Of a stretch of 64,000 bases of DNA, positions 8,479 through 16,068 are shown piece after piece (position 1 is the first letter of the stretch; each line of letters opens with the position of its first letter). The position numbers and the translations under genes are program-made. Below the pieces are notes generated by a model. It saw only the letters and a list, made by a program, of their open reading frames with translations, had not been told where the DNA came from and searched no databases. The DNA lies in NCBI GenBank assembly GCA_963736975.1, contig CAVTQY010000002.1, forward strand, positions 62,001 through 126,000. Reading direction: 5' to 3'. This DNA is from CAVTQY01 sp963736975 (lineage in GTDB: Bacteria > Pseudomonadota > Alphaproteobacteria > Acetobacterales > Acetobacteraceae).

Positions 8479-9252
8479 ATGGAAGCAGGGCCGGGAGAGG
8501 AAGGGAGCGTCGTGCCTTTGTCCGATGCGGCACACGCGATCGCCGCCGGGCGGGGCCAGGCCGCGGAGACCGAAAGGCTCTACCGCGCCGACTGGCGTGC
8601 CTTCACCGCGTGGTGCATCACCGCGGGGCTTTGCCCGTTGCCCGCCACGCCGGCCGCCGTCGCCGCCTTCCTGGCCGACGCAGTCCCGCGGCTCAGCCCC
8701 GGCGCGCTGACCCGCCGGGCGGCCGCCATTGCCCGGGTGCACCGCGACCGCCGCCTGCCAGTGCCAACACGCAACGTGGAGACGCGCGCTGTCCTGCGCG
8801 CCGCCCGGACTGCTGCGACACCCCGGCGTGCGCCGGCGCCATCGCCCGCGCGGCTCGTCCGGCTGGCCGCCGCTTGTCCGCGTGACCTCCGTGGGTTGCG
8901 CGACCGCGCCCTGCTGCTGCTGGCCGCCGCTGGCCTCGGACGCTCCGCGCTTGTCGGCGTCGACGTGGAGCATCTTCGATTCATGGCTGGCGGTGTAGAT
9001 CTTTCGCTCGAACGCCTGGGGAGCGAGCCAAGGCAGGTCGTCCTCATGCGCGGCGCCGCGTTGCGCGCCTGCCCGGTGCACGCGCTGGAAGACTGGCTGC
9101 GAACGTCGGACACGCAGTTCGGGCCGGTGTTCCGCAAGATCGACCGCTGGGGCAATGTCGAGCATCGCCGGCTTGGCCCCGACGCCATCCGCCGCATCCT
9201 GCTTCGCCGCACCAAGCGGGGGCGCGGCGCCCCGGGGGAAGCGCAATCGTGA
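8479..9252 (+). CDS. Integrase-like protein with altered active site
   Basis: 257 residues. The N-terminal core-binding domain is clear (ETERLYRADWRAFTAWCITAGLCPLPATPAAVAAFLADAV) and aligns with the divergent integrase. In the catalytic part, the Arg of ALRRSEL is replaced: the text reads AAGLGRSALVG. The protein ends shortly after RLGPDAIRRILLRRTKRG without the HxxR, second His or Tyr motifs. It is therefore probably a DNA-binding, non-cutting recombinase relative, or a decayed one. Its stop overlaps the start of the next gene (ATGA-type overlap at 9249), so it is translated with the Api92-like and ScpA-like genes. The intact neighbours argue that the shortened form is maintained. Confidence 0.75.
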   Translation: MEAGPGEEGSVVPLSDAAHAIAAGRGQAAETERLYRADWRAFTAWCITAGLCPLPATPAAVAAFLADAVPRLSPGALTRRAAAIARVHRDRRLPVPTRNVETRAVLRAARTAATPRRAPAPSPARLVRLAAACPRDLRGLRDRALLLLAAAGLGRSALVGVDVEHLRFMAGGVDLSLERLGSEPRQVVLMRGAALRACPVHALEDWLRTSDTQFGPVFRKIDRWGNVEHRRLGPDAIRRILLRRTKRGRGAPGEAQS

Positions 9253-10103
9253 CAGGTTCCGTAACCGCGAAGGCGAACGGAGCGAGCGAGGCGCTCGAGG
9301 CGTGGCTGCGTGACCTCGCCGCGCCGCGGCCCGGTTCAGGGGCTCCCGAAACGGAGGATGCGACCGCGGCCGATCCGTCGCGATCCGGGGTCGCGCCATC
9401 CGCCCCGCCCGCCGGGCCTGGCCTCTCGCTCCCGGGCATAACGGCTTCCGACGCGCTTCTGGTTGCCGCCGCGTGCACAACCGGGTCCGGTCATCGTTCG
9501 ACGCATGTAGGGGCACCGCTCCGGCTCGCGCACACCGATTGGCTGCATCATCAGCTGACGGTCACCGGGCCGGTGGACCACGTCGCGGAGTTCCGCGAAG
9601 CGGCGGCCGGGTCCGGCAGCATTCCCTGGCAGCTCGACCTCGACCGCATCGAGGAGGACTGCTTCCACCGTCTCGTGGCGCCACCGGTCCCGCAGCGCCG
9701 CACGCTGTCGCTGGCCGGCGCCCGCATCCTGGCGCGCCAGCTCCGCGATGCCGTGGCGCGCCGGCACGAACTCGCGGTCCGGTGCGTCGGCCACAGTCGC
9801 GCGTGTCCCTTCGACCTCCATGCGCTGGTGCCGGTGCCGGGCGCGGTGCTTCGGCTGGGGCTCGACGATCCCGCCGCGCTCGCCTGGCTCTGGCGGCACT
9901 GGGGCACCACGGAGGCGCTGCGTCATGTGGCGGAAGCGGTGTCATCCGGTGAGGGCCGGGCAGGGCGGTCGGGGGAAGGCCAGGGCGCCTTTCACGTGAC
10001 CTGCTGGTCTGCCGACTGGACCCCCTGGCGGGCGCTCGCGACCATCGCCGCAGGCTGGCCGACGCTGCGCTTCGATATTCGTCCAACCTACGGGACCGCA
10101 TGA
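9249..10103 (+). CDS. Api92-like protein (DUF1281-type) of unknown role
   Basis: 284 residues. The N-terminal 70 residues are low in complexity and rich in Ala, Pro and Ser. The rest shows an Api92/DUF1281-like pattern: a W-x-x-HWGTTEALRHV segment, and a C-terminal FHVTCWSADWTPWRALATIAAGWPTLRFDIRPTY. Known family members show NWGTKW and TAWSPP...FP.L at these places. That assignment is by motif memory only. Middle of a three-gene unit: it overlaps the integrase-like gene by four bases and the ScpA-like gene by four bases. Function unknown; association with a kleisin and a dead recombinase suggests a DNA-related task. Confidence 0.5.
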   Translation: MTGSVTAKANGASEALEAWLRDLAAPRPGSGAPETEDATAADPSRSGVAPSAPPAGPGLSLPGITASDALLVAAACTTGSGHRSTHVGAPLRLAHTDWLHHQLTVTGPVDHVAEFREAAAGSGSIPWQLDLDRIEEDCFHRLVAPPVPQRRTLSLAGARILARQLRDAVARRHELAVRCVGHSRACPFDLHALVPVPGAVLRLGLDDPAALAWLWRHWGTTEALRHVAEAVSSGEGRAGRSGEGQGAFHVTCWSADWTPWRALATIAAGWPTLRFDIRPTYGTA

Positions 10104-10996
10104 CGGGAGAGGCGGATCTTCCGCGGAAGGACGCCCGCGACATGGCGGCGAGCACGGGATGGGAGGATTCACCGCACGCAATGGACCCGCGCGGCGCCGA
10201 GCGGAATGCCGCACCGGTGCTGACCGTGGGGGATTTTCAGGCGCCGCTCGACTGGCTTCTGGAGATGGCCCGCACCAGGAAGATCGACCTCGCGAGCGTG
10301 CCGGTTGCGCCCCTGATCGGCTGCTTTGTCGAGGTGATGGAGGCGGCCCTGGCGGGGCAGGGCGGAGCCAGAGATCACCTCGCGCACTGGGGCGAGTGGC
10401 TGGTGATGGCGGCGACGCTCACCTGGCTGCGCTCGCGGCTGCTGGTGCCGGCGGCCGGCGCGGCCGCAGAGGACGCCACCGCGGAAGCCGAGCATCTGCG
10501 GCGGCACCTGCTCGATCGCGTCCGGCTGCACGCAGCCGTCACCTGGCTGGACCGGCGCCCACAGCTCGGCCGCGATGTGTTCCCGCGCGGGCAGGCGGAG
10601 ATCCCGGCCGCCGGTCGCGTTGGCGACCTGACCGAACTGCTGCGCGCCTGCCTCGCCGCGCTGCGCGTGCCGGATGCAGCGGTCGCGGCGAGCCGGGCGG
10701 CGCGGCCGCCGCTCTGGCGCGTCACCGATGCGATCGCGCGCATCCAGGCGCTGCTGCCGACGCTGTCCGAGGGCGGTCCGTTGGGAGCCTTCCTGCCGGA
10801 AGTACGTGCGGACGACCCGGAACGCGACCTGCGCTGCCGCGCTGCACTCGCCAGCACGCTCGTCGCCGGGCTGGAGCTCGCACGCAAGGGCGCGCTCACT
10901 CTCGATCAGCCTGCACCGTGGCGAACTGTTGTGGTCGACCGGTCGGTTGAAGGGCGTAAACAGGTCTCCGGTCAGTCTGGAAGGTCGCGGAGGTAA
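10100..10996 (+). CDS. scpA: ScpA-like kleisin (segregation and condensation protein A)
   Basis: 298 residues. ScpA hallmarks: FQAPLDWLLEMARTRKIDLASVPVAPLI near residues 46-75 (the DGPLDLLLxLIxxxKIDIxxIPI box), then HLAHWGEWLVMAATLTWLRSRLLVP (the EYLVMAATLxxxKSRxLLP box) and an acidic middle. Chromosomal ScpA bridges the heads of an SMC dimer and binds ScpB. No scpB or smc gene is in the window. It could use host SMC-ScpB or act separately. Its start overlaps the upstream gene by four bases. The 3' end overlaps the convergent toxin gene (10972-11301) by 25 bases. Confidence 0.8.
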   Translation: MTGEADLPRKDARDMAASTGWEDSPHAMDPRGAERNAAPVLTVGDFQAPLDWLLEMARTRKIDLASVPVAPLIGCFVEVMEAALAGQGGARDHLAHWGEWLVMAATLTWLRSRLLVPAAGAAAEDATAEAEHLRRHLLDRVRLHAAVTWLDRRPQLGRDVFPRGQAEIPAAGRVGDLTELLRACLAALRVPDAAVAASRAARPPLWRVTDAIARIQALLPTLSEGGPLGAFLPEVRADDPERDLRCRAALASTLVAGLELARKGALTLDQPAPWRTVVVDRSVEGRKQVSGQSGRSRR

Positions 10997-11301
10997 GCAA
11001 GCAAGCGCGGCAAATCCTGGGCGGTGTTCAATACCCTCAGCATCGTCGCGGGCTCGGTTGTCGGATCATATACGAGCAGCAGCCTCCAGCGCGGGATCGA
11101 CCAGAAGCGAAAGGGTGCGGGGAGGAGATCCGCTCGCTGCCGGCCCAGTCCCGGGCGCTCGGCAAGACGCGCGGCAGCGGCTAATACCGTGGTCAGGCAC
11201 TCTTCGGCGGTCGCCGGTGTGACCCCACGATCCAGCAGCCAAGCGATCGCGCGATCGAGGTCGAGACTTCCCCGGCGCGAGAAATTGCGCAGCCGGCTCA
11301 C
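10972..11301 (-). CDS. ParE-superfamily toxin (module 2)
   Basis: 109 residues, with LGRQRADLLPAPFRFWSIPRWRLLLVYD and TMLRVLNTAQDLPRLLAYLRDLPD, the same C-terminal pattern as module 1. The start overlaps the antitoxin stop by four bases. Intact. Convergent with and slightly overlapping scpA. Confidence 0.8.
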   Translation of the reverse strand: MSRLRNFSRRGSLDLDRAIAWLLDRGVTPATAEECLTTVLAAAARLAERPGLGRQRADLLPAPFRFWSIPRWRLLLVYDPTTEPATMLRVLNTAQDLPRLLAYLRDLPD

Positions 11302-11552
11302 GCCGCGGCGTTAGTCTTCCGCTCGATTGTTTCCCGCACCCGTGCCGTCACCTCGTCGCCGGTCAGATAACCCTCCCGGTCCGATTCCTCCTTGGCCGCG
11401 AGAACCGACGCCAGGAGCTCAGCACGCTCGGCCTCCGCGTGCCGCAGCAGCTCGATGCCAGCCGCAACCAGCTCATCGCGGTCGCGAAAGCGCCCGGCCG
11501 CGATGGCCTCGGCCGCAAAGCGCTCGAGCTCGGGGGGAAGCGTGACGTCCAT
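11298..11552 (-). CDS. ParD-like antitoxin (module 2)
   Basis: 84 residues from ATG 11552 (MDVTLPPELERFAAEAIAAGRFRD), nearly identical at its N-terminus to module 3 (MDVTLPPDLERFATEAIAAGRFRD). The -10 box ends six bases before this ATG, so upstream in-frame starts are not used. Ribbon-helix-helix DNA-binding head and toxin-binding acidic tail expected. Confidence 0.82.
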   Translation of the reverse strand: MDVTLPPELERFAAEAIAAGRFRDRDELVAAGIELLRHAEAERAELLASVLAAKEESDREGYLTGDEVTARVRETIERKTNAAA

Positions 11553-11558
11553 GGCTTG

Positions 11559-11586
11559 ATGATAGGGCGGGGCAGGGCGTCCGCAA
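11559..11586 (-). promoter_or_regulatory. Promoter of TA module 2 (leaderless)
   Basis: Minus strand: TTGCGG, 16-bp spacer, TATCAT, six bases, ATG. The segment is closely shared with module 3 (23717-23744). The divergent integrase remnant's ribosome-binding site (AAAGGAGG) directly abuts the -35 box. Confidence 0.6.
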
Positions 11587-11598
11587 AGGAGGACGGTG

Positions 11599-11897
11599 AT
11601 GTCTGACGACCGGTCCGTCGAGATCATCCGGTCCCGCGGTCCGGATCACGTCCAGAGCCAAACGAGATTACGACCGCACTCGCCGCCGTGTTGCCCGCAA
11701 TCATCCCCCCCTCGGCCGAACTGCAGGCCTTGATGCAAGGCCGGCTGCGCGATGCCGTGGCGGATGCCGCCGAATAAACGACAGAAGCCATCGCCGAGCC
11801 GACCCGCAAGGCCTATCCGCGCGACTGGGTGGAGTTTTCCGCTTGTTGCAGGCAGAACGGTGCCGATCCCATCAACCCCGTGCTCGTCGCCGCCTAG
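11599..11897 (+). pseudogene. Integrase N-terminal remnant beside TA module 2
   Basis: Starts MSDDRSVEII at 11599 after AAAGGAGG, then degrades. Later frames encode ELQALMQGRLRDAVADAAE, PTRKAYPRDWVEFSACCRQNGADP and INPVLVAA, the core-binding domain of a tyrosine recombinase, with stops between. The same arrangement follows module 3 at 23757-24210, so the pair of TA module plus divergent integrase was copied or acquired as a unit. Confidence 0.65.
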
Positions 11898-11969
11898 CTC
11901 GCGATGCTGGCCGCCGGCAAGGGCGCGAGCGCGCTCGGTCGCGCCCGGGCCCGCGTAGCGTTGGACAAA

Positions 11970-12258
11970 GGAGCCGCTTGCAACAGAGCGATCCCCACCC
12001 TGGCTTCGAGCGCAACGGTCAGAGGCTGTGTGTCCTCCCGCGGATTGGACTTTCGTGCCGCGTCGGGCGCGTTTGTTTCATTTTGGGACCATACCAAGCC
12101 CATTGGTGAAACGTCGCCGTATGAGCCGGAGACGGCAGCGTCCTCCGTCAGCCGAACCTTTCCATCCGGCCGCGCGGGAAAGGCTGCCTCCGCTGGCCAA
12201 ATACTTCCGTCCGCCCGTCGGGTTTGGGAGCGAATATGGACGGTTTCACCGGTCTTAG
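11970..12258 (-). pseudogene. Fragment of acyl-CoA thioesterase/BAAT N-terminal domain
   Basis: Minus-strand reading contains VHIRSQTRRADGSIWPAEA, FPARPDGKVRLTEDAAVSGSYG and VSPMGLVWSQ. This is the pattern of the acyl-CoA thioester hydrolase / bile acid-CoA:amino acid N-acetyltransferase N-terminal region (x-W-x-S-x-A-x-F-x-A-x-x-x-G-x-V-x-L ... G-x-Y-x-x-x-x-P-M-G-L-x-W-S). The upstream part is cut by the IS at 12256, and the downstream part meets the integrase remnant. A gene destroyed by insertion. Confidence 0.55.
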
Positions 12259-13305
12259 AGCGGTTTGCGGTTGACTGGAATCGGGGTTCCGGCGTGGGCG
12301 TGAAGTGTGATTCGTAGATCTCCGGTATGGACCGGAGGCGGTGATGGTGTGGCGTCGAGGGCAGGCATACGGGCAGGATTTGCGGGACCGGGTGTTGGCG
12401 GCGGAGGGCACCGCCGCGGCACTGGCCGAGCGGTTCGGTGTCAGTGCTTCTTATGTGGTCAAAGCTCGTCAGCGGCGGGATCGTCAGGGCGAGCTTTGCG
12501 CCGGGGCGCAACGCTCGCATAGGCCGGCAAAATTGGCCGGGCATGACGAAGCGTTGCGCGCGCAGGTTCGGCGCGAACCGGAAGCGACGCTTGCCGAGCT
12601 GGCGGTGCGGGCGCTTGCGGAGCTGGGCATTGCGGTGAGCCAGAAGACGATGTGGACGCGGCTGCGCATGCTCGCGCTGACGCTCAAAAAAGACGCTGGT
12701 CGCTGCCGAACGGGTGCGGCCGGACGTCGCCGAGGCCTGCCGTCGCTGGAACGAACTGAAACCCAAGCTCGATGGGCGGCGCTTGATCTTTCTCGACGAG
12801 ACCTGGACCAAGACGAACATGACGCGGGTGCGCGGCCGGGCGCCACGAGGTCAGCGCCTGGTCGGCGCGGTGCCGTGGGGACATTGGAAAACTACAACCT
12901 TCATCGCCGGTCTGCGCCACGACCGGGTGGTGGCGCCCATGGTGCTCGATGGCGCCATGAACGGTCGGGCGTTTCGTGCCTACATCGATCGGTTTCTCGC
13001 GCCAATGCTGCACGGTGATGAAATCGTGATCGCCGATAATCTCGGCAGTCACGAGGTCGCCGGCGTGCGTGCGGCGATCGAAGCTCGTGGCGCTGCGTTC
13101 CTTCTCCTACCCGCCTATTCGCTCGATCAGAACCCGATCGAGCAGGCCTTCGCCAAGCTCAAATCGCTCTTGCGCAAGACCGCGCCCAGAAGCCGCGAGG
13201 CCCTGTGGCGCCGCATCGGCACCATCGTCGACACCTTCACCGCAACCGAATGCCGCAAATTCCTGCAGCACTGCGGCTACACACACTCAGCCCAAAATCG
13301 CTCTA
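12256..13305 (+). mobile_element. IS630-family insertion sequence B
   Basis: About 1050 bp. Left tip TTAGAGCGGTTTGCGG, right tip reversed TTAGAGCGATTTTGGG: imperfect terminal inverted repeats bounded by TA, the IS630 target. Contains one transposase in two overlapping frames. Confidence 0.8.
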
Positions 13306-13337
13306 ATACCGTGCCGACGACTTCTGTTTCTCCATAG
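12344..13337 (+). CDS. IS630-family transposase (two frames, likely programmed shift)
   Basis: First frame from ATG 12344: helix-turn-helix half (MVWRRGQAYGQDLRDRVLAAEGTAAALAERFGVS...). At the A6G run near 12688 the catalytic half continues in another frame: LIFLDETWTKTNMTR (first Asp), IVIADNLGSHEVAGV (second Asp) and QNPIEQAFAKLKSLL (Glu). A slippery A-run before the DDE domain is usual for this group and is also present in the elements at 5928 and 52509, so the shift is probably programmed. The second frame reads through the right terminal repeat into flanking DNA, ending at 13337. Confidence 0.8.
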
Positions 13338-13382
13338 CCTCATCCTCTCAAGGTCTGAGGCCTCCGGGAAACCCGGTACGGT

Positions 13383-13577
13383 TCAATGCACCCAGTCTCG
13401 CAACGTCTGCCGGTCCATGCCGCACTGCTCGGAGGCCTCGCCGCGCATCCATCCGTCAAGCACCAGCGCGAGCGCCAGCATCGGCCGCGCCACGTTGCCG
13501 CCGGACGTGCGCGCTGCCGCACGTCGCAGTCCCGTCGCGTCCAGATCCGTTCGTGTGATCGAAATCGCCGCCACCAT
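13383..13577 (-). pseudogene. Transposase N-terminal remnant (IS630-type)
   Basis: Begins MVAAISITRTDLDATGLRRAAARTSG and continues MLALALVLDGWMRGEASEQCGMDRQTLRDWVH, the helix-turn-helix start of another IS630-type transposase. It stops after about 64 codons close to IS B, whose flank cuts off the remainder. Confidence 0.55.
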
Positions 13578-13673
13578 GATCACCTCGCCCAAGCCTCGGC
13601 GAGAACCGAATTATGCCGCCCCGCGGTCGGGGAATCCCTATGACTCAGGTTTCCATGCCGCTGGTGTAAGGGG

Positions 13674-14612
13674 CTAAGCGCCCCCTCCCTTGCGGTAGTC
13701 GAGCAGCGGGATGCCGAGCTTCCTGGCCTTGTCGGCGAGGTTGTCGGAGATGCCGGAGCCGGGGAACACCACGACGCCGATCGGCATGGTCTCGAGCAGC
13801 TGGTCGTTGCGCTTGAACGGGGCCGCGTTCTTGTGCCGGGTGAAGTCGGGCCTGAAGGCGACCTGCGGCACCTTGCGGGTGTCGGCCCAGCAGGCGGCGA
13901 TGCGCTCGGCGCCTTTCGGCGATCCTCCGTGCAGCAGCACCATGCCGGGATGCTTGGCGTGCACCCGGTCGAGCGCCGCCCAGATCGCCTGGTGGTCGTT
14001 GCACTCATAGCCGCCCGCGAAGGCGATCTTGGGGCCGGGCGGCAGCATCACCTCGGTCTCGGCCCGGCGCTTGGCGGCCAGGAAGTCGCGGCTGTCGATC
14101 ATCGCCGCGGTCAGGGTGCGATGGTTCACCTTGGAGCCGGTGCGGGGTCGCCAGGCGGAGCCGGTATGCGTCTCGAAATGCTCGGCGGCCTGGTCGCGCA
14201 TGGCCTCGAAGGCGTTGCGCCGCTCGATCAGCGTCGTGCCCTCCGCCAGCAGCCGCTCCAGCTCGACCGAGCGGATTTCCGAGCCGTCCTGATCGCGCTG
14301 CGCTCGCCGCTGCGCCTGTTCGTTGCTGTCGAGCTCGCGTTCGACACGGTCGGCGGCGCGGTGGAACAGGTTGACCGTGGACCAGAGCAGGTCCTCGAGG
14401 TCGGGTTCGAGACGGGTGTCGGTGAGGGTGGCGACCAGGGCGTCGAAGATGTCGGCCAGTGCGGCGCCGACCTGGCGCTCGTCGGGCATCGGGCGGCTGT
14501 CGGGCTCATCCTGGAAGGGACGGTGGCCGTAGAGCTGGAGCTCGGTGAGGAGGGTGGCGGTCGAGGATGCGGCGTGGTGCGGCTCGTGGTCGGGAAGGGA
14601 GTTGCGGGTCAT
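13674..14612 (-). CDS. DUF2493 (SLOG-fold) protein
   Basis: 312 residues. The N-terminal 190 residues are mostly helical and charged. The C-terminal domain (about 200-312) is the DUF2493 fold: IAFAGGYECNDHQAIWAALDRVHAKHPGMVLLHGGSPKGAERIAACWADTRKV. It has a Rossmann-like GG and a GSPKGAE nucleotide-binding-type turn. DUF2493 belongs to the SLOG superfamily, which binds nucleotide-derived ligands. Genes of this form recur on alphaproteobacterial plasmids together with Toprim, ParB-like and DUF932 genes, as here. Intact. Confidence 0.85.
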   Translation of the reverse strand: MTRNSLPDHEPHHAASSTATLLTELQLYGHRPFQDEPDSRPMPDERQVGAALADIFDALVATLTDTRLEPDLEDLLWSTVNLFHRAADRVERELDSNEQAQRRAQRDQDGSEIRSVELERLLAEGTTLIERRNAFEAMRDQAAEHFETHTGSAWRPRTGSKVNHRTLTAAMIDSRDFLAAKRRAETEVMLPPGPKIAFAGGYECNDHQAIWAALDRVHAKHPGMVLLHGGSPKGAERIAACWADTRKVPQVAFRPDFTRHKNAAPFKRNDQLLETMPIGVVVFPGSGISDNLADKARKLGIPLLDYRKGGGA

Positions 14613-14726
14613 CGTGGTCGGCTCCGGCTTGCGGCCGCGCCCATCGCGGCCTTCGCGGGCGTCGAAGACCGGGGGCGGACCGGGCTTGCACCGCGAAGCG
14701 GCCGCAGCGCAGCGGAGGACGGCGTG

Positions 14727-14821
14727 GGGCGGCTATTTTGCTTCGCGATGCAAAGGCGCTGACGGGGTCCCCACGCGCTCGCGCGTGGGGTGTCCTTGCG
14801 CCGGCGGAAGAATAGCCGCCC
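14727..14821. repeat. Cloverleaf-like inverted repeat between Toprim and DUF2493 genes
   Basis: Outer arms GGGCGGCTATT (14727-14737) and AATAGCCGCCC (14811-14821) pair perfectly. Inside are two further hairpins: TTTTGC/GCAAAG around 14737-14755 and CCCCACGCG/CGCGTGGGG with a 4-base loop around 14769-14790. The fold would form equally on either strand. It fills most of the 331-bp gap. Possible RNA switch, attenuator or recombination/nicking site. Confidence 0.55.
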
Positions 14822-14943
14822 TCAGCCGTTGCCGGCCCGGGCCGCCTCCGGTCCGATCGCCCTCTCAGAAGGCCGTGGGCGCGCTCCCAGGCCGGTGCTG
14901 GCCATGGTGACGGCGCAAGCCCCGATCCCATGCCGGCCCATCG

Positions 14944-15996
14944 TCACGGTCTTCGTCCGCCAGGATCCGGCGATCGCCAGAACCGGGCCACGTCATCCGG
15001 GGCGAGCTGCGTGCGCACCGTGCCCGACAGCACTTTGGGTCCGAGCTGCCGGAGGACGTCATTGAAGTCGCCCAGCTCCGGTGCCAGCACGATGGCCTCG
15101 ATCCCGGCCTCCTGCATCCTGGTGGCCAGCCGGTCCGCCGCCCAGTGCCCGGCGGGGTCGTTGTCGCGCGCGATGTAGAGGCGGCGCAGACCCGGCGGAG
15201 GCAGAAGGGCGGCGAGGTGCCCGGCCGAGAGGGCGGCCGCCATCGGCATGCTTGGCAGGACCCGTCGCAGCGACAGCACCGTCTCGATGCCTTCGCCCGC
15301 CGCCATCACGTCGAAGGCCGTGCCGAACCGGACCGCGTGACCCAGCAGATGACCCATGGCCCGCCGCGGCGTCGTGACCGGTGCCTTCGTGCAGCTGGCC
15401 GGGTCGAGCCAGGTGCGCTGCAATCCGGTAATCCCGCCATCCGTAGTGGTCACGGCAGCGATCACGGCAGGCCAGGTGTCGCGCGCGCCGTCGCTGTCAG
15501 GCTCTGCCCGGTAGAAGCAGCGCGGGTGGAAGCGGAGCGCGTCCGTGCCGTGCCGGCCCACGTCGATGCCGCGCGCTCGCAAATAGGCCTCGGCCAACGT
15601 GCCGGCGATCGGCTTGGACATGGCCCATAGCCGCCGCGCGGCCTCCGGCGATCCGGCCGATGCGGGAGAGGGGGGTTGCGGTGCCGTCCCGACCAGCCCC
15701 AGGAAGCGACGCGCTTCGTCCAGGGCGTCGTCCATTCCGCGCAGGTTCCGGGCGGCCCGGATCAGGTCGAGCAGGTCGCCGTGCTCGCCGGTCGCGGCGT
15801 CGGTCCACTTGCCCGCCGCGCCCTTGCCGGAGCTGGGGCCGCGCAGGCGGACATAGAGGCTGCTCCCGGGCGAGTTGCGGACATCGCCGACCCGCCAGTA
15901 GGCGCCGGCCCGGCGACCGTTGGAGAGGTAATGGCGACAGACCGCCTCGGCGTTCTCCGCGAGCCGGCGCGCCAGCTCGGACACGCTGTCCGGCAT
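14944..15996 (-). CDS. Toprim domain protein (plasmid primase/helicase-like)
   Basis: 350 residues. An N-terminal DUF7146-like region contains GAYWRVGDVRNSPGSSLYVRLRG and GKGAAGKWTDAATGEHGDLLDLI. A central RARGIDVGRHGTDALRFHPRCFYR follows. The C-terminal Toprim fold has VMAAGEGIETVLSLRRVLP (the catalytic Glu) and LRRLYIARDNDPAGHWAADRLATR (the DxD). Such proteins resemble the primase part of phage T7 gp4 and are found in plasmid replication/maintenance blocks. ATG 15996 has GGAGG six bases upstream, directly after a strong terminator hairpin (16016-16045). Confidence 0.85.
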   Translation of the reverse strand: MPDSVSELARRLAENAEAVCRHYLSNGRRAGAYWRVGDVRNSPGSSLYVRLRGPSSGKGAAGKWTDAATGEHGDLLDLIRAARNLRGMDDALDEARRFLGLVGTAPQPPSPASAGSPEAARRLWAMSKPIAGTLAEAYLRARGIDVGRHGTDALRFHPRCFYRAEPDSDGARDTWPAVIAAVTTTDGGITGLQRTWLDPASCTKAPVTTPRRAMGHLLGHAVRFGTAFDVMAAGEGIETVLSLRRVLPSMPMAAALSAGHLAALLPPPGLRRLYIARDNDPAGHWAADRLATRMQEAGIEAIVLAPELGDFNDVLRQLGPKVLSGTVRTQLAPDDVARFWRSPDPGGRRP

Positions 15997-16001
15997 GATG
16001 A

Positions 16002-16045
16002 CCTCCGAAAAGAAGAAAGGGCTCGCCGTCGCCGGCGAGCCCTTT
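16002..16045 (-). terminator. Intrinsic terminator after the ParB-like gene
   Basis: Perfect 13-bp stem (16016-16028 with 16033-16045, arms AAAGGGCTCGCCG and its complement) and a 4-base loop, followed on the minus strand by the T-rich run CTTTCTTCTTTTC. It ends the ParB-like transcript only about 20 bases before the Toprim start, so it may attenuate that gene. Confidence 0.8.
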
Positions 16046-16068
16046 GGAACGAGGGGAGGGGAGGGGGC

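Noticed and set aside
8395..9516. 373-codon minus-strand frame opposite the integrase-like gene
   Set aside because: Arg/Ala-rich antisense frame without motifs; the plus-strand operon with four-base overlaps is clearly the coding strand.
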